A stretch of 20,267 bases of DNA, taken from an uncultured Paracoccus sp. GTDB lineage: Bacteria > Pseudomonadota > Alphaproteobacteria > Rhodobacterales > Rhodobacteraceae. The stretch is from positions 1-20,267 of the forward strand of contig NZ_CAMIOH010000037.1 of assembly GCF_946221145.1 (NCBI RefSeq), in the 5' to 3' direction. Of the stretch, positions 1 through 6,550 are shown piece after piece. A program made the position numbers and the translations under genes. The first letter of the stretch is position 1, and each line of letters begins with the position of its first letter. The notes below the pieces were generated by a model, which saw only the letters and a program-made list of their open reading frames with translations, searched no databases and was not told the DNA's origin.

Positions 1-2
1 TG

Positions 3-515
3 GCCGCGCGGGCCGACCGGATCGTGCTGCCGGGCGACGGCGCCTTTCCCGCCTGCCGCGCCGCCCTGGGCGAAGTGGACGGCATGGCCGAGGCGCTGCG
101 CGAGGCGGTTCTGGACCGCGGCGTGCCTTTCATGGGCATCTGCGTGGGGATGCAGATGCTGGCCACGACCGGGCATGAATACCGCGAGACGCCGGGCCTC
201 GACTGGATCGGCGGGCAGATCCAGGCCATCGCCGCGCCCGGTCTGAAGGTGCCGCACATGGGCTGGAATGACCTGGTGATCGACAGCCCGCATCCGGTGC
301 TGGACGGCATCGTCACCGGCGATCACGCCTATTTCGTGCATAGCTGGCAATTCCAGGTGGACGACCCGGCGCATCTGCTGGCCCATGCCGATTATGGCGG
401 GGCCGTCACGGCGGTGGTGGGGCGCGACAATATCGTCGGCACCCAGTTTCACCCGGAAAAGTCGCAGGCCGTCGGATTGCGCCTGATTGCCAATTTCCTG
501 GCCTGGAAACCCTGA
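3..515 (+). CDS. hisH: Imidazole glycerol phosphate synthase glutaminase subunit HisH (5' partial)
   Basis: This is the glutaminase half of the HisF/HisH enzyme, which releases ammonia from glutamine for the imidazole-forming step of histidine biosynthesis in the cytoplasm. The reading frame is open to the left edge, and about 170 codons are visible. HisH proteins are usually a little over 200 residues, so roughly 40 N-terminal residues lie outside the window. The LPGDGAFP segment and the nucleophile motif GICVGMQML (Cys codon 141-143) identify a class I glutamine amidotransferase. The His and Glu of the triad are in FHPEKS (codons 450-452 and 456-458). The gene ends in TGA and no other his gene follows, so it is probably the last his gene on this transcript. 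Identification is firm; the true start cannot be seen. Confidence 0.95.
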   Translation, partial: AARADRIVLPGDGAFPACRAALGEVDGMAEALREAVLDRGVPFMGICVGMQMLATTGHEYRETPGLDWIGGQIQAIAAPGLKVPHMGWNDLVIDSPHPVLDGIVTGDHAYFVHSWQFQVDDPAHLLAHADYGGAVTAVVGRDNIVGTQFHPEKSQAVGLRLIANFLAWKP

Positions 516-541
516 GGAAGGCTTTGTTACCCTCTGGTAAA

Positions 542-569
542 CCGATGTTAACGTTTCGTTAACCATCGG
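542..569. promoter_or_regulatory. CtrA-type binding box inside an inverted repeat
   Basis: Two TTAA half-sites (548-551 and 559-562) are separated by exactly seven bases, and the second continues as TTAACCAT. This is the classic alphaproteobacterial CtrA recognition pattern TTAA-N7-TTAA(C). The box is embedded in an inverted repeat: CCGATGTTAACG at 542-553 mirrors CGTTAACCATCGG at 557-569 apart from one extra base. A second, weaker inverted repeat (GTTACC/GGTAAAC, 526-542) lies just upstream. The site is about 90 bases before the ATG of the Hint-domain gene and 33 bases after the hisH stop, so it most likely controls the Hint-domain gene. I could not identify a convincing -10 element. Binding by CtrA is inferred from the motif only. 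The repeat could also act as a weak transcript-end hairpin for hisH, but it has no T-run. Confidence 0.55.
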
Positions 570-656
570 CCGATATGCCGTTTCAGACGGCATCGTTTCG
601 GTCGTCCAAGCGCCGGGACGGGCTTGGGCGTCCAGCAATCCGGAGGCGACAGGCGC

Positions 657-1796
657 ATGGATCACCAGTTCACGATGCTGACCCTGAGCCAGCAGATCAC
701 CGTGGGATCGGGCGGCGTGGACGAGCAGGCGCCGTGGTCCAACCTTCTGCAAAAGCCGATCCCCATGCCGGGGGCGACGGTCTCGACCGTCACGGTCAGC
801 GACGACGACGGGATGTTTCAGAGCGGCCGCTATGGTTCGGAGACGACAGGCCAGACGCTGAAAAGCCCCGTGACCTTTGGCAATGATGCGCAGCCCACCG
901 CGATGGGAACGCCCTTGTCGTTCCATATCAACACCGTCATCCAGACGACCAATGCCGACGGCACGGTCGATCAGTTCCGGGCACTGTTTCCGCGCAAGTT
1001 GATCCAGGGCGCCATCGGCACCGAACTGGGCGGGCGCCATTCGGTCCTGCTGATGCCCATGGCGCGATCGGACGGATCCTATCCGATCTTCAGCCTGGCC
1101 AAGACCTATACCCCCGTTTCGGTCCAGACGATCGGGCGCGCCAATGACGGCGTGGCCTATCCGCCGACCGTGACCTGTTTCGGCATGGGCACGATGATCC
1201 AGACCGCCAACGGACCCCGCCGGGTCGAGGACCTGCGTACGGGCGACGTGATCCTGACGCGCGATCACGGCTTGCAGCCGCTGCGATGGCAGGGCGGATC
1301 GCATGTCGGACCCGCGGGGTTGGAGATGCGGCCGAACCTGCGCCCGATCCTGATCCGCGCGGGCGCCCTGGGTCCGGGCAGTCCCAGCCGCGATCTGGTC
1401 GTGTCGCCGCAGCATCGGGTTCTGGTGCGGTCCCGCATCGCGCATCGGCTGTTCGAACACGGGGAAATCCTGGCCGCCGCCAAGCATCTGATCGGCCTGC
1501 CGGGGATCGAGGTGTCCGTTCCCAGCGGGGGCGTCACCTATTTCCACCTGCTCTTCGACCGGCACGAGATCGTGCTGTCGGACGGCGCCTGGTCCGAGAG
1601 CCTGTTCACCGGCCCCGAGGCGCTGAAATCCGTCAGCGATGCCGCGAGGAGAGAGATTTTCGCACTGTTCCCGGACCTTTCCCAAGGCCGGCGGTCCCAG
1701 CCCGCGCGACGCCTGCTGACAGGGCGCGAGACGCAGCAACTGGCCGAAAGGCAACGCCGCAACCTAGGTCGGCGCCATCTGGTCGAAGCCCTGTGA
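657..1796 (+). CDS. Hint-domain protein (Hint_2 type)
   Basis: The protein has 379 residues from the ATG at 657, which has GGAGG at 642-646. An in-frame TTG at 624 would add 11 residues but is less likely. Residues 1 to about 170 are an unrecognised domain rich in Thr, Ser and Asp with no signal peptide. At Cys174 a hedgehog/intein-like domain begins: CFGMGTMIQTANG, then VEDLRTGDVILTRD, and SPQHRVL near residue 250 with the conserved His. This arrangement is typical of the Hint_2 proteins common in Rhodobacterales. The protein continues about 125 residues past that His, and I see no terminal His-Asn pair or following Cys/Ser/Thr, so full protein splicing is not expected. Cleavage at Cys174 through an N-S acyl shift is possible but unproven. 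The basic C-terminus may be a tail of unknown role. Cellular function is unknown. A CtrA-type box lies upstream. Confidence 0.8.
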   Translation: MDHQFTMLTLSQQITVGSGGVDEQAPWSNLLQKPIPMPGATVSTVTVSDDDGMFQSGRYGSETTGQTLKSPVTFGNDAQPTAMGTPLSFHINTVIQTTNADGTVDQFRALFPRKLIQGAIGTELGGRHSVLLMPMARSDGSYPIFSLAKTYTPVSVQTIGRANDGVAYPPTVTCFGMGTMIQTANGPRRVEDLRTGDVILTRDHGLQPLRWQGGSHVGPAGLEMRPNLRPILIRAGALGPGSPSRDLVVSPQHRVLVRSRIAHRLFEHGEILAAAKHLIGLPGIEVSVPSGGVTYFHLLFDRHEIVLSDGAWSESLFTGPEALKSVSDAARREIFALFPDLSQGRRSQPARRLLTGRETQQLAERQRRNLGRRHLVEAL

Positions 1797-1834
1797 CGGA
1801 CGCCCCCGGTCCTGCCAGGGGCGCTTAGGCGTCA
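1794..1834. terminator. Hairpin at a convergent junction, possible bidirectional terminator
   Basis: An inner stem CGCCCC (1801-1806) / GGGGCG (1818-1823) and an outer stem TGACG (1794-1798) / CGTCA (1830-1834) span the whole gap between two convergent genes. The stop codons of the Hint-domain gene (1794-1796) and the 5'-nucleotidase gene (1832-1834) are both part of the outer stem. There is no T-run on either strand, so this is not a classic intrinsic terminator. It may instead protect 3' ends or aid Rho-independent pausing. Confidence 0.4.
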
Positions 1835-3433
1835 CTTGACGGTGATGCGCCCGTCAAGGGCGGGCGTGTAGGCGCCGTCCTGCGCGGCCAGATAGGCGGC
1901 CACCACGTCAGCCAGGTCCGGACCGAAGTCATAGGCGTTCTGGGCCTTGGTCTCGAACACCTCGTACCCGTCGCCACCGGTGCGCATATAGTTGTTCGAC
2001 ACCACGCCATAGGTTGCGGCCTGGTCGATGGGCGCCCAGGCACCGTCCTTCATCACCATCACCTCGCTGATCCGGCTGCCCGGTTCCGCCGCCGGATCGA
2101 CGGTGTATTTCAGACCCGCGACCTGGGCAAAGCGACCCGCGCCTTCCTCGTACTGGCTTGCGCCATTTTCCAGGGCCTTGATCACATCCGCGCCGTTCAA
2201 TTGAAAGGTCGCCAGCGTGTTCTGGAACGGCAGCACGGTATAGACCTCGCCCATCGTGACCGGCCCCTGGTCGATCGAGGCGCGCAGACCGCCGCCATTG
2301 GCGATCGCCAGAGTGATGCCCTGGTCCTTGACCCGGTCCAGCATCGCGTTGGCGACCAGGTTGCCCATCTCGCATTCCTTGACGCGGCAATTGGCACGGT
2401 CGCCGTCGATGGGCGCCGCGGTTTCGGCCACGACCTGCTGGCGCAGTTCCTCGATCGGGGCGGCCATTTCCTTGACGCGGGCGGCGATGGCCGCATCTTC
2501 GGGGACCGAGCTGTCCAGAAGGATCGGCTGCCCTTCTGCCTTGGTCAGGTTGCCTTCGTCATCGAAGGTCAGCGTCAGATGGCCCAGATATTTCGAATAG
2601 GCATAGGCAGTTGCAATCGGAACCTCGGCGCCGTCAGGCCCGGCGACCATGGTGGGATAAGGCCCCTCGGCCCCCTCCATGTCGCCAAGCAGGGTGTGGG
2701 AATGCCCGCCGACGATGGCGTCCAGACCCGGAACCTCTTTCGCGAAATCCTGGTCGCGCAGATAGCCGACATGGGTCAGGGCGATGATCTTGTTCACGCC
2801 CTGATCGGTCAGTTCCTGCACATCGGCCCTGAGGCTTTCGATATCGTCCTGGAAGATCACGTTGGGTCCGGGGGACGCGGTTTCCGGCGTATCCATCGCC
2901 AGGGCGGACACGATGCCGATCTTTTCCCCGCCGACATCAAGGGTCACAAAGCTGTCGACCTTGCCGTTCAGGACATTCGACTGCGACAGATCCAGGTTCC
3001 CCGATATGACCGGGAAATCCACCCCATCGGCCAGGATCGCAAGGCCTTCGGGACCGTCGTCGAATTCATGATTGCCGACCGCCATGGCATCATAGCCGAT
3101 GGCCGTCATGAACTCGACGACATCCTTGCCCTTGTAGGTCATGTAGAACAGCGACCCCTGATACTGATCGCCCGCATCCAGCACGATCACGTTGCCGCCC
3201 TCGGCCGTGATCTGGTCGCGCAGTTCCTTGACCTTGGCCGCCACCCGCGCGACGCCGCCGAAGCATTCCCCGGCAGCAAGCGTTTCCGCGTCGCAGGTGC
3301 TGTCGTATTTGTTGATCGCCTCGATGCGGCTGTGCAGGTCATTGGTGTGCAGGATATGCAGGACCGTCTCGGCATGGGCCGCGCCCGCGAAAAGCGCCGC
3401 TGCCGAAGCGGCGGTCAGAAGGCGAAATGACAT
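1832..3433 (-). CDS. Exported 5'-nucleotidase / bifunctional metallophosphatase
   Basis: A periplasmic two-metal phosphoesterase of the UshA / 5'-nucleotidase family, which removes phosphate from nucleotides or cyclic nucleotides for salvage. The chosen ATG gives 533 residues and starts with a clear Sec signal peptide (basic start, Ala-rich core, likely cleavage after AHA at residue 21). The upstream AAGGAA supports this start over longer in-frame versions. The metallophosphatase domain shows NDLH (31-34), DAGDQ (86-90), GNHE (120-123), H221 and GGHSH (242-246), the full set of metal ligands. The C-terminal nucleotide-binding domain covers about 340-515, with NGGGLR (379-384), LPFQN (401-405) and SNNYMRTGGDGY (479-490). 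Two Cys pairs, CDAETLAAGEC (47-57) and CRVKEC (349-354), may form disulfides. It is monocistronic and its exact substrate cannot be read from the sequence. Confidence 0.92.
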   Translation of the reverse strand: MSFRLLTAASAAALFAGAAHAETVLHILHTNDLHSRIEAINKYDSTCDAETLAAGECFGGVARVAAKVKELRDQITAEGGNVIVLDAGDQYQGSLFYMTYKGKDVVEFMTAIGYDAMAVGNHEFDDGPEGLAILADGVDFPVISGNLDLSQSNVLNGKVDSFVTLDVGGEKIGIVSALAMDTPETASPGPNVIFQDDIESLRADVQELTDQGVNKIIALTHVGYLRDQDFAKEVPGLDAIVGGHSHTLLGDMEGAEGPYPTMVAGPDGAEVPIATAYAYSKYLGHLTLTFDDEGNLTKAEGQPILLDSSVPEDAAIAARVKEMAAPIEELRQQVVAETAAPIDGDRANCRVKECEMGNLVANAMLDRVKDQGITLAIANGGGLRASIDQGPVTMGEVYTVLPFQNTLATFQLNGADVIKALENGASQYEEGAGRFAQVAGLKYTVDPAAEPGSRISEVMVMKDGAWAPIDQAATYGVVSNNYMRTGGDGYEVFETKAQNAYDFGPDLADVVAAYLAAQDGAYTPALDGRITVK

Positions 3434-3555
3434 GGGTGATTCCTTTCTGTCCCGATGGATCGGATCGAAAGGAAGATTGGCCCAGGGCGCCGGAAGGGTC
3501 AAATGCACCAACGCGCCTGCTTGACCGGGCACCCGATCACGCGGCAAATGCAGGC
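3434..3555. promoter_or_regulatory. Divergent promoter spacer
   Basis: This 122-base gap separates the divergent 5'-nucleotidase and DUF952 genes, so it should carry promoters in both directions. On the minus strand a TTGACC at 3502-3497, followed after 17 bases by CAATCT, is a weak sigma-70-like candidate for the nucleotidase gene. On the plus strand the only TTGACC (3521-3526) sits too close to the DUF952 start to be convincing. No clear operator repeat is visible. Confidence 0.3.
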
Positions 3556-3891
3556 ATGATGATCTACAAGGTTCTTCGCCCGACCGAATGGGCCGATCTG
3601 CAAGCCGCCGGTGTAACGCAAGGTGCGCCCGTCGACGTGGCCGATGGCTTCGTGCATTTCTCGACGGCGGCGCAGCTTGGCGTCACCTTGTCCAAGCATT
3701 TCGGATCCGAGGGGGATTTGGTCCTGCTGGCCTGCGATCCGGTCGGTCTTGGCGACGACATAAGGTGGGAGCCGTCGCGCGGCGGCGATCTGTTCCCCCA
3801 TCTCTATCGCCCGCTGGCGATGCAGGATATTGCCTGGTCGCGCGTCATCGGACGCGGCGAAAACGGCCATGATGCAGGACCGCTGGAATGA
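3556..3891 (+). CDS. DUF952 family protein
   Basis: A small cytoplasmic protein of 111 residues beginning MMIYKVLRPTEW. It carries the DUF952 signature: the segment GFVHFSTAAQL (about 35-45) with a conserved His, the LVLLACDP strand, and FPHLYRPL near the C-terminus. The family is widespread in alphaproteobacteria and has a fold related to ADP-ribosyltransferase-like domains, but no biochemical role is established that I can cite. Two adjacent ATG codons (3556 and 3559) compete as starts, with only a weak AGG upstream. A longer open frame reaches back to 3427 but would overlap the divergent gene's start and lacks family similarity. Its stop overlaps the pyrD start (ATGA), so the two are translationally coupled, an arrangement that suggests a shared transcript rather than a shared pathway. 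Confidence 0.85.
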   Translation: MMIYKVLRPTEWADLQAAGVTQGAPVDVADGFVHFSTAAQLGVTLSKHFGSEGDLVLLACDPVGLGDDIRWEPSRGGDLFPHLYRPLAMQDIAWSRVIGRGENGHDAGPLE

Positions 3892-4952
3892 CACTTGTTG
3901 AGAAACTGGGCCTTGCCGCGCTGCATTGGATGGATTCCGAACGCGCCCACGACCTGTCGATCCGCGCATTGTCGGCGGGACTGGTCCCCCTGCCCGGATC
4001 ACCCGTCACATCGGGCCGGCTGCGGCTGACGCTGGCGGGACTGGATCTGCCGAACCCCATCGGCTTGGCAGCGGGATACGACAAGAATGCCAGGGCCGTC
4101 GCGGCGCTGATGCGGGCAGGTTTTGGTTTCATCGAGTTGGGCGCGGCGACGCCACGCCCGCAACCCGGCAATCCCAAACCCCGGCTGTTCCGCCTGACCG
4201 AAGATCGCGCGGTCATCAACCGCTTCGGTTTCAACAACGACGGTGCGCAGACAATCGCCGCGCGCATGGCGGCGCGGCCTGCGGGAATTCCAGTGGGATT
4301 GAATATCGGGGCGAACAAGGACAGCGCCGATCGGGCGTCGGATTTCGCGGCCGTGGTTGACCTGGCCGGGGCGACGGCGGATTTCCTGACCGTCAACGTG
4401 TCGTCCCCGAACACCGAACGGCTGCGCGATCTTCAAGGCGCCGACGCCCTGGCCGCGCTGCTTCACGGCGTTCTGGAGGCGAGGGACCGATTGCCATTGC
4501 ACCGCCCGGTCTTCCTGAAGATCGCTCCCGACCTCAGCGACGATGAAATCGGCGACATTGCCGCAGTTGCCCTGAACAGCGGCGTCGATGGCATCATCGC
4601 CACGAACACCACCTTGTCGCGCTCTGGCCTGACAAGCCCGCAGTCCGGGCAGGCTGGCGGGCTGTCGGGGCGCCCGCTTTTCGAACGCTCGACCGTGGTG
4701 CTGGCCAAGCTGTATCGAAGCACGGGTGGTGCCATCCCGATCATCGGCGTAGGCGGCATTTCATCCACAGACGACGCATGGGAAAAAATCCGCGCAGGCG
4801 CCAGTGCCGTGCAGATCTATTCCGCGCTGATCTATCAGGGATTGTCCATGGTGACGCAGATCGCGACGGATCTGGACATGCGGCTGCGCGACCAAGGCAT
4901 CACGCTGGACGACCTGCGCGGCAGCGGCGCGGCCGACTGGGCTCAGAGGTAA
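3888..4952 (+). CDS. pyrD: Quinone-dependent (class 2) dihydroorotate dehydrogenase
   Basis: Oxidises dihydroorotate to orotate in pyrimidine biosynthesis, passing electrons through FMN to the membrane quinone pool. The 354 residues match the class 2 family in length and include its N-terminal helical extension (about 1-40) that contacts the membrane. Visible motifs are AAGYDKN (61-67), FIELGAATPRPQPGNPKPR (FMN site), NRFGFNNDG (111-119), NVSSPNTERLR (170-180, which holds the catalytic Ser of class 2 enzymes), KIAPDL (211-216), and the phosphate-binding GVGGIS (287-292). Serine rather than cysteine at the catalytic position separates it from class 1 enzymes. It begins in an ATGA overlap with the DUF952 gene and its last 10 bases overlap the 3' end of the convergent cysE. 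Identification is firm. Confidence 0.97.
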   Translation: MTLVEKLGLAALHWMDSERAHDLSIRALSAGLVPLPGSPVTSGRLRLTLAGLDLPNPIGLAAGYDKNARAVAALMRAGFGFIELGAATPRPQPGNPKPRLFRLTEDRAVINRFGFNNDGAQTIAARMAARPAGIPVGLNIGANKDSADRASDFAAVVDLAGATADFLTVNVSSPNTERLRDLQGADALAALLHGVLEARDRLPLHRPVFLKIAPDLSDDEIGDIAAVALNSGVDGIIATNTTLSRSGLTSPQSGQAGGLSGRPLFERSTVVLAKLYRSTGGAIPIIGVGGISSTDDAWEKIRAGASAVQIYSALIYQGLSMVTQIATDLDMRLRDQGITLDDLRGSGAADWAQR

Positions 4953-5773
4953 TCCTCGCCCAGGCCCAGCAGCTGGTTCATGCTTTGCGACGGTTCGGGG
5001 CACCCCGCGTCGCCGATAACGCGGGCGGGCACCCCGGCGACGGTCTTGCAAGACGGCACCTCGTGCAGGACCACCGACCCGGCGGCAATGCGGGAATGAT
5101 GGCCCACATGGATATTGCCCAGAACCTTGGCTCCTGCCCCGATCATCACGCCATCGCCGATCTTGGGATGGCGGTCGCCGTCTTCCTTGCCGGTGCCCCC
5201 CAGCGTGACGGAATGCAGCATCGACACATCGTTTCCGACCGTCGCCGTCTCGCCGATGACAATCGAGTGGGCGTGGTCGATCATCACGCCGGTGCCGATC
5301 ACGGCCGCCGGATGGATATCCACGCCAAAGCATTCAGAACAGCGCATTTGCACGAAATAGGCCATGTCGCAGCGGCCTTCCCGCCACAGCCAATGTGCCA
5401 TGCGATAAGCCTGTAAAGCCTGGAAGCCCTTGAAGAACAGGACCGGTTGCAACAACCGGTGCGTGGCAGGATCGCGGTCATAGACTGCCATCATGTCCGC
5501 CCGCGCCGCGTCTCCCAAACCCGGAGAACTGCGATAGGCCTGATCCGCGATTTCCCGCAGGATCTGCTCGCTCATCTCACCGCTGGCCAGCTTGAGTGAA
5601 AAGCGATAGGCCAAGGCGGCTTCCAGGCTGTCGTGATGCAGCAACCCTGCATGGATCAACGATCCCAGCAGCGGCTCGTCCTGGACCGCTGCCCGCGCCT
5701 CGTCTCGCAACTGCGCCCAGATCGCGTCGCGATCAAGGCCCAGGTTCGTCTTGGTGCTGCTTTGCATGTTCAT
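4943..5773 (-). CDS. cysE: Serine O-acetyltransferase
   Basis: Transfers acetyl from acetyl-CoA to L-serine, the first committed step of cysteine synthesis, in the cytoplasm. The 276 residues show the N-terminal helical serine acetyltransferase domain (about 15-150), then a left-handed beta-helix of hexapeptide repeats from about 153 to 245. The catalytic DH pair is in MIDHAHSIVIGET (D166, H167), the second conserved His is in MLHSVTLGGTGK (H187), and the acetyl-CoA loop is GDRHPKIGDG. The C-terminus ends in a flexible tail, which in this family mediates cysteine synthase complex formation and inhibition by cysteine. A second ATG two codons in (5767) is an alternative start; upstream ribosome-binding signal is weak. 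It follows the DUF2793 gene on the same strand after 66 bases. From memory, cysE next to the GTA cluster recurs in Rhodobacterales. It overlaps pyrD tail to tail by 10 bases. Confidence 0.96.
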   Translation of the reverse strand: MNMQSSTKTNLGLDRDAIWAQLRDEARAAVQDEPLLGSLIHAGLLHHDSLEAALAYRFSLKLASGEMSEQILREIADQAYRSSPGLGDAARADMMAVYDRDPATHRLLQPVLFFKGFQALQAYRMAHWLWREGRCDMAYFVQMRCSECFGVDIHPAAVIGTGVMIDHAHSIVIGETATVGNDVSMLHSVTLGGTGKEDGDRHPKIGDGVMIGAGAKVLGNIHVGHHSRIAAGSVVLHEVPSCKTVAGVPARVIGDAGCPEPSQSMNQLLGLGEDYL

Positions 5774-5839
5774 GTCACGGATCCGCGCCAGTGTTCGACC
5801 CTTCTTAGCGCGAACGAGCGGCAGGGAAAAGGACGGCTC

Positions 5840-6550
5840 TCAGTCCGGCAGCCGCATCTCCATCCAGTGAACCGCCAGTTTCACCTTTCCGCCGGTGAAC
5901 CCCCCGCCCTCGCCCGTCATCAGCAGCGTCGCGGCGCTGTAATAGGTCATCGGCGCGCCCAGAATCCCTCGTGCCCAGGATCCTGCGGCCTTGCCCAGCC
6001 CCTGGCCAAAGCGGTTATTGGAATCCGCAGTGCCCAGCCGCCACGTCGTCAGCCCGCCGGTCAGCGCCTGGGTGACCTTGGCGACTGCGCCGATCACCAT
6101 GGCACCCGCCGGGATGGCAACGCCGGTGTTGAAGGACGTGCCGCTGCCGACCGTCACCTCGGCCTGCGCCATGCCGAAGGCCAGCCCCGAACCCATGCCG
6201 CCAAAGGTCGCGGCGCCCAGGAACCAGCCTTGACCGTCGAAGATCGCCTGAACGCCGCGATCCGCGACAAAGGCCCGCATCCCCCGCGACACTGGCGCAA
6301 AGACCCAGCCGCCATTCGCGCCCACCGCAATCCGTCCGGCCTGCCCCGCCCAGGCACCGGACGCGCCTTGCGGCACGCCCCAGGCCTGGCCGTCGATCAC
6401 CGTTTGCGGCGGGACCGCGATCGACACGCTTTCCAGAACCGCATTGGTCAGGCCGTCCAGACGCATCAGCGCCTCGTTCACCGTCACGTGCTTCTGGGCC
6501 TGGGACGATTGCAGCAGCGGCAGTTGAAGACGCCTCGTTTCAGTTGTCAT
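5840..6550 (-). CDS. DUF2793 protein downstream of the GTA cluster
   Basis: A 236-residue protein whose start, LQLPLLQSSQAQKHVTVNEAL, is the signature of DUF2793, a family found beside GTA and tail genes in Rhodobacterales. The first 50 residues form the conserved motif with the pattern W-G-V-P-G-A-S-G-A-W-A-G just after. The remainder, from about 100, is Gly/Ala/Thr-rich with predicted beta character and no signal peptide, which would suit a fibre or tail accessory protein. It starts 11 bases before the g15 stop and has a near-perfect ribosome-binding site (AGGAGG at 6563-6558), so it is coupled to the last GTA gene and probably co-expressed. Function is not established. A receptor-binding or tail-decorating role is my inference from position and composition. 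Confidence 0.82.
   Translation of the reverse strand: MTTETRRLQLPLLQSSQAQKHVTVNEALMRLDGLTNAVLESVSIAVPPQTVIDGQAWGVPQGASGAWAGQAGRIAVGANGGWVFAPVSRGMRAFVADRGVQAIFDGQGWFLGAATFGGMGSGLAFGMAQAEVTVGSGTSFNTGVAIPAGAMVIGAVAKVTQALTGGLTTWRLGTADSNNRFGQGLGKAAGSWARGILGAPMTYYSAATLLMTGEGGGFTGGKVKLAVHWMEMRLPD

Noticed and set aside
575..886. 103-codon open frame on the + strand starting at 575
   Set aside because: It overlaps the start of the Hint-domain gene in another frame, has Arg-rich shadow composition and no ribosome-binding site.
2201..3430. 409-codon open frame on the + strand
   Set aside because: It lies antisense to the 5'-nucleotidase gene, has a composition typical of reversed GC-rich coding sequence, and shows no motif. 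The minus-strand gene carries all metallophosphatase motifs.
3521..3549. Sigma-70-like promoter (TTGACC, 17 bases, GCAAAT) for the DUF952 gene
   Set aside because: The -10 element is poor and would leave only a few bases before the start codon.
5774..5839. Possible terminator between DUF2793 and cysE
   Set aside because: I found no convincing stem with a T-run in these 66 bases, so read-through from the GTA cluster into cysE cannot be excluded.
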